33,043 nucleotides of DNA from Prevotella sp. Lineage in GTDB: Bacteria > Bacteroidota > Bacteroidia > Bacteroidales > Bacteroidaceae. The DNA lies in NCBI GenBank assembly GCA_017400455.1, contig JAFPTC010000084.1:1-33043 (forward strand), written 5' to 3'. This document shows, piece by piece, positions 1 through 6,361 of this stretch. The translations under genes and the position numbers were made by a program. Position 1 is the stretch's first letter, and every line of letters begins with the position of its first letter. A model generated the notes under the pieces. The model was not told the DNA's origin. It saw only the letters and a list, made by a program, of their open reading frames with translations, and did no database searches.

Positions 1-71
1 GACTTGCCACTCTGCATGTACTCGATGCAGATACTGCGCTTCAATGCGCGACTGAATTTCTGTTTGCTCAT
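1..71 (-). CDS. 5' end of an unidentified reverse gene (partial)
   Basis: An ATG at 69-71 on the reverse strand opens a frame that runs off the window edge. The 23 visible codons read MSKQKFSRALKRSICIEYMQ and continue SGK. The residues are basic and would suit the first helices of a DNA-binding protein or transposase OrfA, but this is too short to assign. No TAnnTTTG box is visible just upstream. The frame could be fortuitous. Confidence 0.35.
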   Translation of the reverse strand, partial: MSKQKFSRALKRSICIEYMQSGK

Positions 72-237
72 AACACTTAATATTTGTTAACCGTTTAACA
101 TTTAAGGCGGTTTATGAGTCAACCTATTTCAGTACAAGACACTTTTTCATCGTTTCTCAGCACTTCCTCCTCCATCTTCCGTGTAAACAAAAAAACGTGA
201 AAAAAGGTTAAGAAGGCAGCTTGCGCGTTGTTTTTAA

Positions 238-258
238 CGTTTTCTAACTCAGAAAACG
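238..258. repeat. Short perfect inverted repeat
   Basis: CGTTTTCT and AGAAAACG form an 8-bp stem around the loop AACTC. It lies 21 bp beyond the end of the reverse 44-residue gene. The downstream tail on that strand is TTAAAAACAA rather than a T-run, so it is at best a weak terminator. The rest of 72-279 holds nothing I can identify. Confidence 0.3.
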
Positions 259-279
259 CTCCCCTTGCGGCCGTCGTGG

Positions 280-414
280 TCATGCCAGCTGGCGCGGGTT
301 GATGCCGTGGCGCAGCAGCCGCCTGTTCATGCGAAACACCCCTAAACACAGGCCTGCCGTGAGGCCCAGCGCAAAGGCAGCCACCGCCACGGCCACGATT
401 TGAAGCGTGGTCAT
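280..414 (-). CDS. Small single-pass membrane protein, 44 aa
   Basis: The 44-residue protein starts MTTLQIVAVAVAAFALGLTA. One hydrophobic helix covers about residues 4-26 and a basic tail (RMNRRLLRHGINPRQ) follows, predicting a membrane anchor with a cytoplasmic C-terminus. A longer in-frame reading from 468 is possible, but it would run through the promoter. The -33 TTTG (447-450) and the -7 box TATCTTTG (419-426) are spaced by 20 bp, and the box ends only four bases before this ATG. The transcript is therefore probably leaderless or nearly so. It is divergent from the HU-like gene. I recognise no family; the promoter geometry is the main support that it is real. Confidence 0.5.
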   Translation of the reverse strand: MTTLQIVAVAVAAFALGLTAGLCLGVFRMNRRLLRHGINPRQLA

Positions 415-418
415 GGGG

Positions 419-450
419 CAAAGATAGCGAAATTTTTCCACATGGCCAAA
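419..450 (-). promoter_or_regulatory. Bacteroidota promoter of the 44-aa membrane protein
   Basis: On the reverse strand TTTG (447-450), a 20-bp spacer and TATCTTTG (419-426) match the -33/-7 consensus. Only CCCC separates the -7 box from the ATG. Confidence 0.6.
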
Positions 451-473
451 CCCGCCACGGAGCGCCAACCCCC

Positions 474-504
474 TTGCACGGAAGAAGAAAACCTGCTACC
501 TTTG
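474..504 (+). promoter_or_regulatory. Promoter of the HU-like gene
   Basis: TTG (474-476), a 20-bp spacer and TACCTTTG (497-504) match the Bacteroidota consensus. Transcription would start near 510, giving a leader of about 160 nt that carries the repeats at 560-621. Confidence 0.65.
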
Positions 505-559
505 CATCGTCGAATTCTTTCTTTGGCGCCTCGCCACACAAGCGGCTGTTGAAGGCTGC

Positions 560-621
560 AAAAAAGTTTTTAAAGCGCGCAAAAACTTTTTCGGAGGCTT
601 CAAAAAAGTTTTCGGAGGCCC
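560..621 (+). repeat. 21-bp-period repeat in the HU mRNA leader
   Basis: Three units run end to end: 560-580, 581-601 and 602-621. Each starts with a near-palindromic A5-6/G or C/T4-5 block (AAAAAAGTTTTT, AAAAACTTTTT, AAAAAAGTTTT). The last two continue CGGAGGCTTC and CGGAGGCCC. The GGAGGC and A/T blocks resemble the building blocks of the 43-bp arrays elsewhere in the window. Confidence 0.6.
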
Positions 622-669
622 TAAAAGCCTTAACAGATATTAACATTAATAATTTAAAACCATCCAACT

Positions 670-1242
670 ATGGCAAACGTAAACCTACAAATGCAGATTG
701 ACGCTCGCAGAAACATGAACGAGTCGTCAGCGAAGTACGGCCGAGTCTACCCCGTGCTCTACCTCAAGGGCCAGCTTTCGACCAACGGCCTGGTGAAGCA
801 CATGGCCGAGCACGGCTCGCTGGTAACGGGCGAGGTGCTGAAGCTGGTGCTGGAACAGCTGAAGAAGTGTATTCCCGAACTCTGCTCGCAGGGCTATTCG
901 GTGTCGCTCGAAGGACTGGGCACCTTCTACCCCTCCATCAAGGCCGACCCCCAGAACGGTGGTTGCGCAAGCGTGGAAAGGTTCATCGAGAAGGACTGCA
1001 ACGAGATGATCAGCGGTGTGTTCCTGCGCTTCAAGCCCACGGGCGACGACATCCAGAAGCTCACCTCGAAGTATTACAAGATGCAGTGCTCCTTCAAGAA
1101 GGGCGACTACGTGAAGGTGAACATCAAGACCGTCCAGGGTGTGAAGCAGAAGTGGTACGAGCGCATCCCCCTGGAAAACTGGGAGGAGTACAAGGCAGGC
1201 GGCGGAACCGAAGTTCCCGAGCGCGACGCTCAGAATCCTTAA
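670..1242 (+). CDS. HU family DNA-binding protein (HU-HIG type)
   Basis: This 190-residue protein belongs to the Bacteroidales-specific extended HU/IHF-like group. The HU-like core spans about residues 20-125: KYGRVYPVLYLKG, then a helical stretch (LVKHMAEHGSLVTGEVLKLV) and the strand VSLEGLGTFYPSIKA. These match the fold of the HU-HIG domain, with the extra C-terminal tail typical of the group. Known members are nucleoid-like DNA-binding proteins of unclear role. The ATG at 670 follows an A-rich leader without a Shine-Dalgarno sequence. A smalltalk-type peptide follows 66 bp downstream, the usual partner of these genes. The amidase gene often found next in Bacteroides and Prevotella is absent. 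The DNA-binding fold is secure; the target is unknown. Confidence 0.9.
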   Translation: MANVNLQMQIDARRNMNESSAKYGRVYPVLYLKGQLSTNGLVKHMAEHGSLVTGEVLKLVLEQLKKCIPELCSQGYSVSLEGLGTFYPSIKADPQNGGCASVERFIEKDCNEMISGVFLRFKPTGDDIQKLTSKYYKMQCSFKKGDYVKVNIKTVQGVKQKWYERIPLENWEEYKAGGGTEVPERDAQNP

Positions 1243-1247
1243 ACATT

Positions 1248-1276
1248 GCCCACGTGGGTTTCGTGCCCGCGTGGGC
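1248..1276 (+). other. Hairpin between HU and smalltalk genes
   Basis: GCCCACG (1248-1254) pairs with CGTGGGC (1270-1276) around a 15-nt loop. No T-run follows, so it is more likely an mRNA processing or stability element between two co-transcribed genes than a terminator. Confidence 0.4.
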
Positions 1277-1308
1277 GCATGTGTAACCACTAAAGAATAG
1301 TCTGAACC

Positions 1309-1422
1309 ATGAAGAAACGCATTATCGAGGTGCTGGCGAAGATGATAGTAGCCGCCCTCACGGCCTTCATCACCGCCCTGACCACCACCAGCTGCATGGG
1401 CCACGGGCCGTTTGAATCCTGA
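1309..1422 (+). CDS. Smalltalk-type small membrane peptide, 37 aa
   Basis: The peptide starts MKKRIIEVLAKMIVAALTAF and ends with a cysteine-containing tail, TTTSCMGHGPFES. It has a basic start, one hydrophobic helix (about residues 5-25) and a T/S-rich end with the SCM signature. This is the pattern of peptides NCBI names 'smalltalk protein', which sit just after HU-family genes in Bacteroides and Prevotella. The cysteine at residue 29 could be a lipoprotein-like or membrane-exposed site, but this is unproven. It lies 66 bp after the HU gene and 45 bp before a strong terminator, so the pair forms one transcription unit. The tail after SCM (GHGPFES) is longer than in members I recall. Function is unknown for the whole family. 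Confidence 0.8.
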   Translation: MKKRIIEVLAKMIVAALTAFITALTTTSCMGHGPFES

Positions 1423-1467
1423 AGGCCGAACATTAGTATCTTGCTTTCATACGATTGTTTTCAGGAG

Positions 1468-1494
1468 CCTCCACTGCGAAGTGGAGGTTTTTTT
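1468..1494 (+). terminator. Rho-independent terminator of the HU-smalltalk unit
   Basis: CCTCCACT and AGTGGAGG form an 8-bp stem with a GCGA loop, followed by seven T residues (1488-1494). Confidence 0.9.
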
Positions 1495-1512
1495 GTGACC
1501 ATGGCCAGGGGC

Positions 1513-1542
1513 ATCATAACACATAACATCATAACACATAAC
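1513..1542. repeat. Tandem 15-bp repeat at the 3' end of the carrier gene
   Basis: The word ATCATAACACATAAC occurs twice without a gap (1513-1527 and 1528-1542). The second copy encodes the last residues and the stop codon of the reverse symporter gene; the first copy lies just downstream. Confidence 0.85.
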
Positions 1543-2473
1543 GATAAGTGCCGTTTTTTCTCCTATACATCCATGCGATGGCTGCTCCCGAGAGGTTGTG
1601 CCACACGCTGAAGATGGCTCCCGGGACGGTGGCCAGGGGGTAGGCGGCGAAATGGAGGGTGGCCAGGCTGCTGGCCAGGCCGGAGTTTTGCATGCCCACC
1701 TCGATGGAGATGGCACGACGCTTGGGCTCCGCCAGGCCGAGCACCCGGCCCACAAGATGGCCCAGGGCCAGGCCACTGACATTGTGGAGCATGACGACAA
1801 GGATGATGGTGAGTCCTCCAGCCAGGAGCTTCGTGGCATTGGCGGCGATGATGATGGCCACGATGAAGGCTACGGCCACGGAGGAGAAGGCGGGCAGGTA
1901 GTCGGTGACCCGACGGGTGAACAGGGGCCACCGCCACTTCACCACCAGGCCGACGACAATGGGCACGATGACCACCCACAGGATGCTGAGCACCATGCTG
2001 GAGACGTGGACATCGACGCTCTTGCCGGCCAGCAGCCACGTGAGCAGGGGCGTGAGCAGCGGCGCCAGCAGGGTGGAGACGCCCGTCATGCCTACGGACA
2101 GGGCCAGGTCGCCACGGGCCAGATAGGTGATGACGTTGGAGGCGGTGCCACCGGGGCAGCAGCCCACGAGCACCACGCCCAGGGCCAGCGACTCGTCGAG
2201 CGAGAAGAGGCGCGTCAGCAACCAGGCCAGCAGGGGCATGACGGTGAACTGGGCCAGGCAGCCGGTGACGACGTCACGCGGACGGCTGAACACGATGCGG
2301 AGGTCGCGGGGGTTGAGGGTGAGCCCCATGCCAAACATGACCACGCCCAGCAGGTAGTTGATGGCTGAGGTGGGGACGGGCCTGAGCGCAGCGGGGAAGA
2401 TCAGCGCCAGCAGGGCGCTGAGGAGCACCAGCAGGCCCATATAGTCGGACAGGTAGCGGCAGAGTGTCTTCAA
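1529..2473 (-). CDS. Bile acid:sodium symporter (BASS) family transporter
   Basis: This 314-residue polytopic membrane protein belongs to the SBF/BASS family (PF01758). The two hallmark segments are present: GCCPGGTASNV (about residues 102-113) and EVGMQNSGLASSLA in the second half. These form the crossed helices that bind Na+ and substrate in this fold. The hydrophobic pattern fits about nine or ten helices. The substrate cannot be read from sequence; relatives carry bile acids, pyruvate or pantoate. The frame opens with TTG at 2471-2473, giving MKTLCRYL; the first ATG is 11 codons later (2438-2440) and would trim the first helix, so I keep the TTG. It starts 8 bp after the dsbD stop, with no promoter between, so it is co-transcribed with dsbD. 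Its C-terminus lies in a tandem 15-bp repeat. Confidence 0.85.
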   Translation of the reverse strand: MKTLCRYLSDYMGLLVLLSALLALIFPAALRPVPTSAINYLLGVVMFGMGLTLNPRDLRIVFSRPRDVVTGCLAQFTVMPLLAWLLTRLFSLDESLALGVVLVGCCPGGTASNVITYLARGDLALSVGMTGVSTLLAPLLTPLLTWLLAGKSVDVHVSSMVLSILWVVIVPIVVGLVVKWRWPLFTRRVTDYLPAFSSVAVAFIVAIIIAANATKLLAGGLTIILVVMLHNVSGLALGHLVGRVLGLAEPKRRAISIEVGMQNSGLASSLATLHFAAYPLATVPGAIFSVWHNLSGAAIAWMYRRKNGTYRYVL

Positions 2474-2481
2474 CAGTGGTT

Positions 2482-4491
2482 CTACTTGAAGTTCTTCAGG
2501 CCTTTTTCAAGGAAGTCGATGTAGGCGGCTATGTCCTCGTCGTAGGAGCGCAGGCCGTTCAGGGGCTTGCCCGTGGCGGGGTCGAGGAGCACGTAGAAGG
2601 GCTGGGTGTTGGCACCGATCTTGGTGCGCTCAAGGTAGCTCCACTTGTCGCCCACGGTGCGCAGCTTGCGCTGCTGGCCGTCGACGTCGGTCACCTCGAT
2701 GGGCTGGGGCAGGGGGGTCTTGTCGTCGACATAGAGCGAGATGAGCACGTACTGGTCGTTGATGAGCTGGCGCACGGTGGGGTCGGTCCATACGGCGGCT
2801 TCCATCTTGCGGCAGTTGACGCAGCCATAGCCGGTGAAGTCGACCATGACGGGCTTGCCCTCGGCCTGTGCGGCCTGGAGGCCCTGGTCGTAGTCGGTGA
2901 ACCGGGCCTCGACGGAGCCGCTGTAGAGGTTGAAGTCCTGGGTGTTCATGGGGGGCGAGAAGGCGCTGATGGCTTTCAGGGGGGCGCCCCACAGGCCGGG
3001 CACCATGTAGACGGCGAAGGCCAGCGACACCCATCCGAGGAAGAACTGGGGCACGTTGGTGCGGCGCTCATCATCGTCGTGGGGGAACTTCAGCCAGCCC
3101 AGCAGGTAGGCGCCGAGCAGGGCGAAGAGCACTATCCAGAGGGCGAGGAAGGTCTCGCGGTCGAGCAGGTGCCAGCCGTAGGCCAGGTCGGCCACGGAGA
3201 GGAACTTCAGGGCGAAGGCCAGCTCGACGAAGCCCAGCACCACCTTGATGGTGTTCATCCAGCCGCCGCTCTTGGGGGCTTGCTTCAGGAGCGAGGGGAA
3301 CAGGGCAAACAGGGTGAAGGGTATGGCCAGGGCTATGGCGAAGCCGAGCATGCCGATGGTGGGGGCGACGATGCTGCCCTGGGTGCTCACGGCCACGAGC
3401 AGGAAGCCCACGATGGGGCCGGTGCACGAGAAGCTGACGAGCACCAGCGTGAAGGCCATGAGGAAGATGCTGAGCAGGCCGGTGGTGGCTTCTGACTTCT
3501 GGTCAATCTTGTTCGACCAGCTGCTGGGCAGCGTCAGCTCGAAGGCTCCGAAGAAGGAGGCGGCGAAGATGATGAGCAGCAGGGCGAAGAAGATGTTGAA
3601 CAGGGCGTTGGTGGAAAGGGCGTTGAGGGCCGAGGCACCGAAGAGGAGGGTGACCACAAGGCCCAGCAGCACGTAGATGACGACGATGCTCAGGCCGTAG
3701 GTGACAGCCTCGCGGATGGCTTTCTTGCGGTCTTTGTTGCGCTTGAGGAAGAAGCTCACGGTCATGGGGATGATGGGCCACACGCAGGGGGTGAGGATGG
3801 CCAGGAAGCCGGCCAGCAGACCCTCGAAGAAGATCATCCACCAGGAGAGGTCCATCTCGTCAGCCCCGGCCGACTCGAAGGCTTTGAGCTCCTCGGTGAT
3901 GGGTTGCCAGAGGGGAGTGGTGAGTGGGGAGTGATGAGTGATGAGTGATGAGTGATGAGTGTTGAGGGTGTCGGCGGGAGCCACTTCCCCGGTGGGGGCT
4001 TGGGCCTGGGGCTCCTCGGCCACGGGCTCCTTCACGGGGCTGTTGCCTTTCTTGGCAAACTCCACGGTGGTGGGGGGCATGCACATCTCGTCGTTGCAGG
4101 CGCCATATTCCAAGTAGGCGCTGATGTCGTATTGGGGCTTGGTGAAGCGTATCTTCTGAACAAAGGCTCCCTGGTTCTCGAAGAAGCGCAGGTTGGTGCC
4201 GAACATCTCGTCGAACTGTTCCTTCACCTGGCCTCTGGGCTTCAACGCTCCCACCAGCTCGGCGCCCTCCAGGCGGTCGGCATGGAAGGTGGCTTTCGTC
4301 GGGCCGTCGTCGGTGATGTCGGTGCTATAGACATGCCATCCGGGGTCGATGGTGGCGGTGAATACTATCTCGGCCTCGTCGCCCTGGAGCATCTTCAGCT
4401 CGGAGCGGAAATGTACTGGGTCGGCCATCTGAGCCCAGGCCGTAAGGGCGACTAAGAGTGTCGCCAGTGACAGGTAGAACCTTTTGGTCAT
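2482..4491 (-). CDS. dsbD: Protein-disulfide reductase DsbD
   Basis: DsbD moves electrons from cytoplasmic thioredoxin across the inner membrane to periplasmic thiol proteins. All three parts are visible in this 669-residue protein. A signal peptide (residues 1-21) leads into the periplasmic alpha domain with the cysteine pair C132/C137. The membrane domain has C236 in the LTPCVWPIIP motif and C356 in SFSCTGP, the redox pair of the core. The C-terminal thioredoxin domain has CVNC at 557-560. Between the alpha and membrane domains an odd T/H/S-rich stretch (residues 177-192) is encoded by a simple repeat. The ATG at 4489-4491 is supported by the signal peptide. It is the first gene of an operon with the BASS carrier. 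Confidence 0.95.
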   Translation of the reverse strand: MTKRFYLSLATLLVALTAWAQMADPVHFRSELKMLQGDEAEIVFTATIDPGWHVYSTDITDDGPTKATFHADRLEGAELVGALKPRGQVKEQFDEMFGTNLRFFENQGAFVQKIRFTKPQYDISAYLEYGACNDEMCMPPTTVEFAKKGNSPVKEPVAEEPQAQAPTGEVAPADTLNTHHSSLITHHSPLTTPLWQPITEELKAFESAGADEMDLSWWMIFFEGLLAGFLAILTPCVWPIIPMTVSFFLKRNKDRKKAIREAVTYGLSIVVIYVLLGLVVTLLFGASALNALSTNALFNIFFALLLIIFAASFFGAFELTLPSSWSNKIDQKSEATTGLLSIFLMAFTLVLVSFSCTGPIVGFLLVAVSTQGSIVAPTIGMLGFAIALAIPFTLFALFPSLLKQAPKSGGWMNTIKVVLGFVELAFALKFLSVADLAYGWHLLDRETFLALWIVLFALLGAYLLGWLKFPHDDDERRTNVPQFFLGWVSLAFAVYMVPGLWGAPLKAISAFSPPMNTQDFNLYSGSVEARFTDYDQGLQAAQAEGKPVMVDFTGYGCVNCRKMEAAVWTDPTVRQLINDQYVLISLYVDDKTPLPQPIEVTDVDGQQRKLRTVGDKWSYLERTKIGANTQPFYVLLDPATGKPLNGLRSYDEDIAAYIDFLEKGLKNFK
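3912..3966. repeat. Simple-sequence repeat inside dsbD
   Basis: On the forward strand the unit GAGTGATGA and its variants repeat four to five times. On the coding strand this reads as CTCATCA-type pyrimidine-rich repeats and stays in frame, giving the linker residues NTHHSSLITHHSPLTT. Confidence 0.8.
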
Positions 4492-4529
4492 GGATGATAA
4501 TGTGTTGAATGTTGTATGTTTTTTGACTG

Positions 4530-4537
4530 CAAAGGTA
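4530..4537 (-). promoter_or_regulatory. -7 box of the dsbD operon
   Basis: The reverse strand reads TACCTTTG here, 38 nt before the ATG. No TTTG lies at the -33 distance; a purine-rich (forward strand) repeat covers that position instead. The arrangement matches the rfbA promoter at 25996. Confidence 0.6.
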
Positions 4538-4538
4538 C

Positions 4539-4588
4539 AAAAGAGTTGGGAGTTAGAGTAGCGATGGGAGTTAAAAGGAGTTAAAGGG
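4539..4588. repeat. Purine-rich promoter-associated repeat, copy 1
   Basis: Degenerate GGAGTTA-type words end in AGTTAAAAGGAGTTAAAGGG (4569-4588). The same 20 bases occur at 26035-26054, and in both places 31 bp separate them from a TACCTTTG box read on the reverse strand. Confidence 0.75.
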
Positions 4589-4607
4589 TGTAATTATAAA
4601 GGTGTGG

Positions 4608-6047
4608 TCAGTACCTGATTTTGCCATCGTAGTTGAAGATGGGCTGGTCGGTGGGCACCTCGTTGTCGTAGAACTGCACGGCGGAGTCGTTGAGCTTGGG
4701 GTGCTGCTTCGACAGCAGGCGTATGATTTCGGCACCGGCCCAGATGGCGGGGCCATAGCCGTGGGCAGCCATGGGGTGCACGGGCCTGTAGGCATAGAAG
4801 GCGGGGTCGAAGCCCATGCCCGTGCCCACGCAGACGTTCTCTACCTGGCCGAGCTGGTTGATGCTGGAGCTGACGGCATGCCAGGCCAGCAAGGCTACGG
4901 GGCCGAAGGCCTTGGCGCTGATCCATCCCTGGTTCACGGCGTGGGCCAGACAGTAGGCATAGATGGCCGTGGCCGAGGTTTCGAGGTAGGTGTCGGGGCG
5001 GTCGAGCAGCTGATGCCAGAAGCCGTCGTGGTGCTGCAGCGAGGCCAGCCCCTCGGCATGGTGGCGCAGCAGTTGCATGATGGGCTGCCGCTGCGGATGG
5101 CTCTCGGGCAGCACGTCGAGCACCTCGCAGAGGGTGAGGATGGCCCAGCCGTTGGCCCGGCCCCAGTGGAAGGAGGGGAGTTGAGAGGGGAGAGTGGAGA
5201 GGGGAGAGAGGAGAGTTGAAGGGTGTGAGGCCTCTTCCACCCAGCCATGGCGGAAGAGCTTCTTCTCGGGCACCCACATCCGGCGGGCAAACTGCATCAC
5301 CTGGCGGGCGGCCTCGTCATAGTAACTGCTGTCGCCGGTAAGGCGTCCCATGTAGGCTATGGTGGGAATGCCCATGAACATGTCGTCGAGCCAGACGGTG
5401 TTCTTCTGGGGACGCAGCCGGGCAAAGGTGCCGTCGGCCAGGCGGTACTCCTTGTTCATGATGTAGTCTGCATAGTTGTCGATGAGCGGCTTCAGGGAGG
5501 ATGGCTGCGATTCAGGGTGTGCTATCTCATATTTAATCATCGAGCAGCAAACGGCACCGGCATCGTCGAGCGCATGGGGGTCAATGACTCGCCGGATGTT
5601 GGTGTCGATGGGCTTGCCCTGCTCGTGGAGCCTGCGAAAGGCGGGGGCAATGTCGGCCAGCAGGCGGTGGCGGGTGGTGACGTAGTCCAGATAGCGGCGG
5701 TCGCCGGTGGCCTCGTAGGCTGACAGGACGGCCGAATAGGTGACGCCCCACTCATAGCTGGTCAGCCGGAAACCGCCCTGCTTCAGCTGGGTGTGCTCGT
5801 CGATTTTCTTCAGGTCGGTGACCTCCTGGCCCGACCGCTTGTCCACGAGCTGGGCTGGCGTCTCGCGCTCTATATAGTTCAGCACACGGTCAATGGTCTG
5901 CTTCACCTGGTCGGCCTGCGGAATGCCGTAGCCAATGTGGTACTGCGGCTTCATCAGGTGCAGCGGGGTGTTGTTGTCGTTAACTGGCGTCTGGGCACAA
6001 AGTGCTACGCAGAAGAAAGAAGATAATAAAAAACTGTAGCGTCGCAT
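4608..6047 (-). CDS. Glycoside hydrolase family 105 protein (unsaturated glucuronyl/galacturonyl hydrolase)
   Basis: GH105 enzymes release 4,5-unsaturated uronic acids from oligosaccharides left by polysaccharide lyases. The protein has 479 residues with a signal peptide (about 1-18, ending CAQ), so it acts in the periplasm. Family landmarks are VWLDDMFMGIP (218-228, with the catalytic-type Asp), HGW (267-269), WGRANGW (295-301), DTYLETSATA and GYGPAIWAGAE near the end. Between HGW and WGRANGW an odd S/P/L-rich stretch (about 274-292) is encoded by pyrimidine-rich simple sequence. The ATG at 6045-6047 gives the signal peptide. It is a lone gene with its own -7 box and no neighbouring SusC/D or lyase. 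Exact substrate (pectin- or ulvan-derived) is not readable. Confidence 0.88.
   Translation of the reverse strand: MRRYSFLLSSFFCVALCAQTPVNDNNTPLHLMKPQYHIGYGIPQADQVKQTIDRVLNYIERETPAQLVDKRSGQEVTDLKKIDEHTQLKQGGFRLTSYEWGVTYSAVLSAYEATGDRRYLDYVTTRHRLLADIAPAFRRLHEQGKPIDTNIRRVIDPHALDDAGAVCCSMIKYEIAHPESQPSSLKPLIDNYADYIMNKEYRLADGTFARLRPQKNTVWLDDMFMGIPTIAYMGRLTGDSSYYDEAARQVMQFARRMWVPEKKLFRHGWVEEASHPSTLLSPLSTLPSQLPSFHWGRANGWAILTLCEVLDVLPESHPQRQPIMQLLRHHAEGLASLQHHDGFWHQLLDRPDTYLETSATAIYAYCLAHAVNQGWISAKAFGPVALLAWHAVSSSINQLGQVENVCVGTGMGFDPAFYAYRPVHPMAAHGYGPAIWAGAEIIRLLSKQHPKLNDSAVQFYDNEVPTDQPIFNYDGKIRY
5172..5228. repeat. Low-complexity insertion inside the GH105 gene
   Basis: The coding strand is almost pure pyrimidine with repeated CTCTCC/CTCC words. 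It stays in frame and separates the HGW and WGRANGW motifs. Confidence 0.75.
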
Positions 6048-6094
6048 AAGTCGTTTGTTCTGTTGATTCGTTTAGTGGTTTAGCAATTTGGCCA

Positions 6095-6102
6095 CAAAAA
6101 TA
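6095..6102 (-). promoter_or_regulatory. Possible -7 box of the GH105 gene
   Basis: The reverse strand reads TATTTTTG, 47 nt before the ATG. No clear -33 element is present. Confidence 0.4.
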
Positions 6103-6169
6103 CAAAAAAATATTGATTCTCAGGGAAAAACGGACATTATTTTTGCATCAGGGTGAAAACTATTTTCCA

Positions 6170-6241
6170 ATGACGCAATGGCAGGCTGAGCTGATTGCGG
6201 TGTTTCATGTCGGCTTCATGGGGTGCTCAAGCCACGACTGA
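6170..6241 (+). CDS. Possible 23-aa peptide upstream of infC
   Basis: An ATG at 6170 opens MTQWQAELIAVFHVGFMGCS followed by SHD and a stop. It begins 24 nt after a TATTTTTG box (6138-6145). There is no homology I recognise, and a frame this short can arise by chance. Confidence 0.2.
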   Translation: MTQWQAELIAVFHVGFMGCSSHD

Positions 6242-6306
6242 CGTGAGCGTTTTGGCATCAAAAGTGCAAAATATCAGTGCAATAGAAAAAATAATTAAAA
6301 AAATAT

Positions 6307-6337
6307 TTTGTCAATTCCGCGTTTTATAGTAACTTTG
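6307..6337 (+). promoter_or_regulatory. Promoter of the infC-rpmI-rplT operon
   Basis: TTTG (6307-6310), a 19-bp spacer and TAACTTTG (6330-6337) match the consensus. The leader to the infC ATG is then under about 20 nt, too short for a folded L20-binding leader. Confidence 0.8.
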
Positions 6338-6361
6338 CAGCCGATTTCTTAAAACCAGTTA

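Larger units (their letters stand above)
6048..6361. other. 314-bp divergent intergenic region
   Basis: This gap between the GH105 gene and infC holds a reverse -7 box CAAAAATA (TATTTTTG read on the reverse strand, 6095-6102). It also has a forward TATTTTTG (6138-6145), a 23-codon frame at 6170-6241, and the infC promoter (6307-6337). I see no stable RNA gene. Confidence 0.5.

Noticed and set aside
119..667. 182-codon reverse frame across the HU leader
   Set aside because: It overlaps the real promoters and leader repeats and has biased low-complexity composition with no family similarity.
727..1404. 225-codon reverse frame opposite the HU gene
   Set aside because: Antisense shadow of the HU and smalltalk genes; H/L-rich composition with no conserved motif.
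2464..3495. 343-codon forward frame opposite dsbD
   Set aside because: Shadow of GC-rich dsbD codons; G/E/H/V-rich with no recognisable domain.
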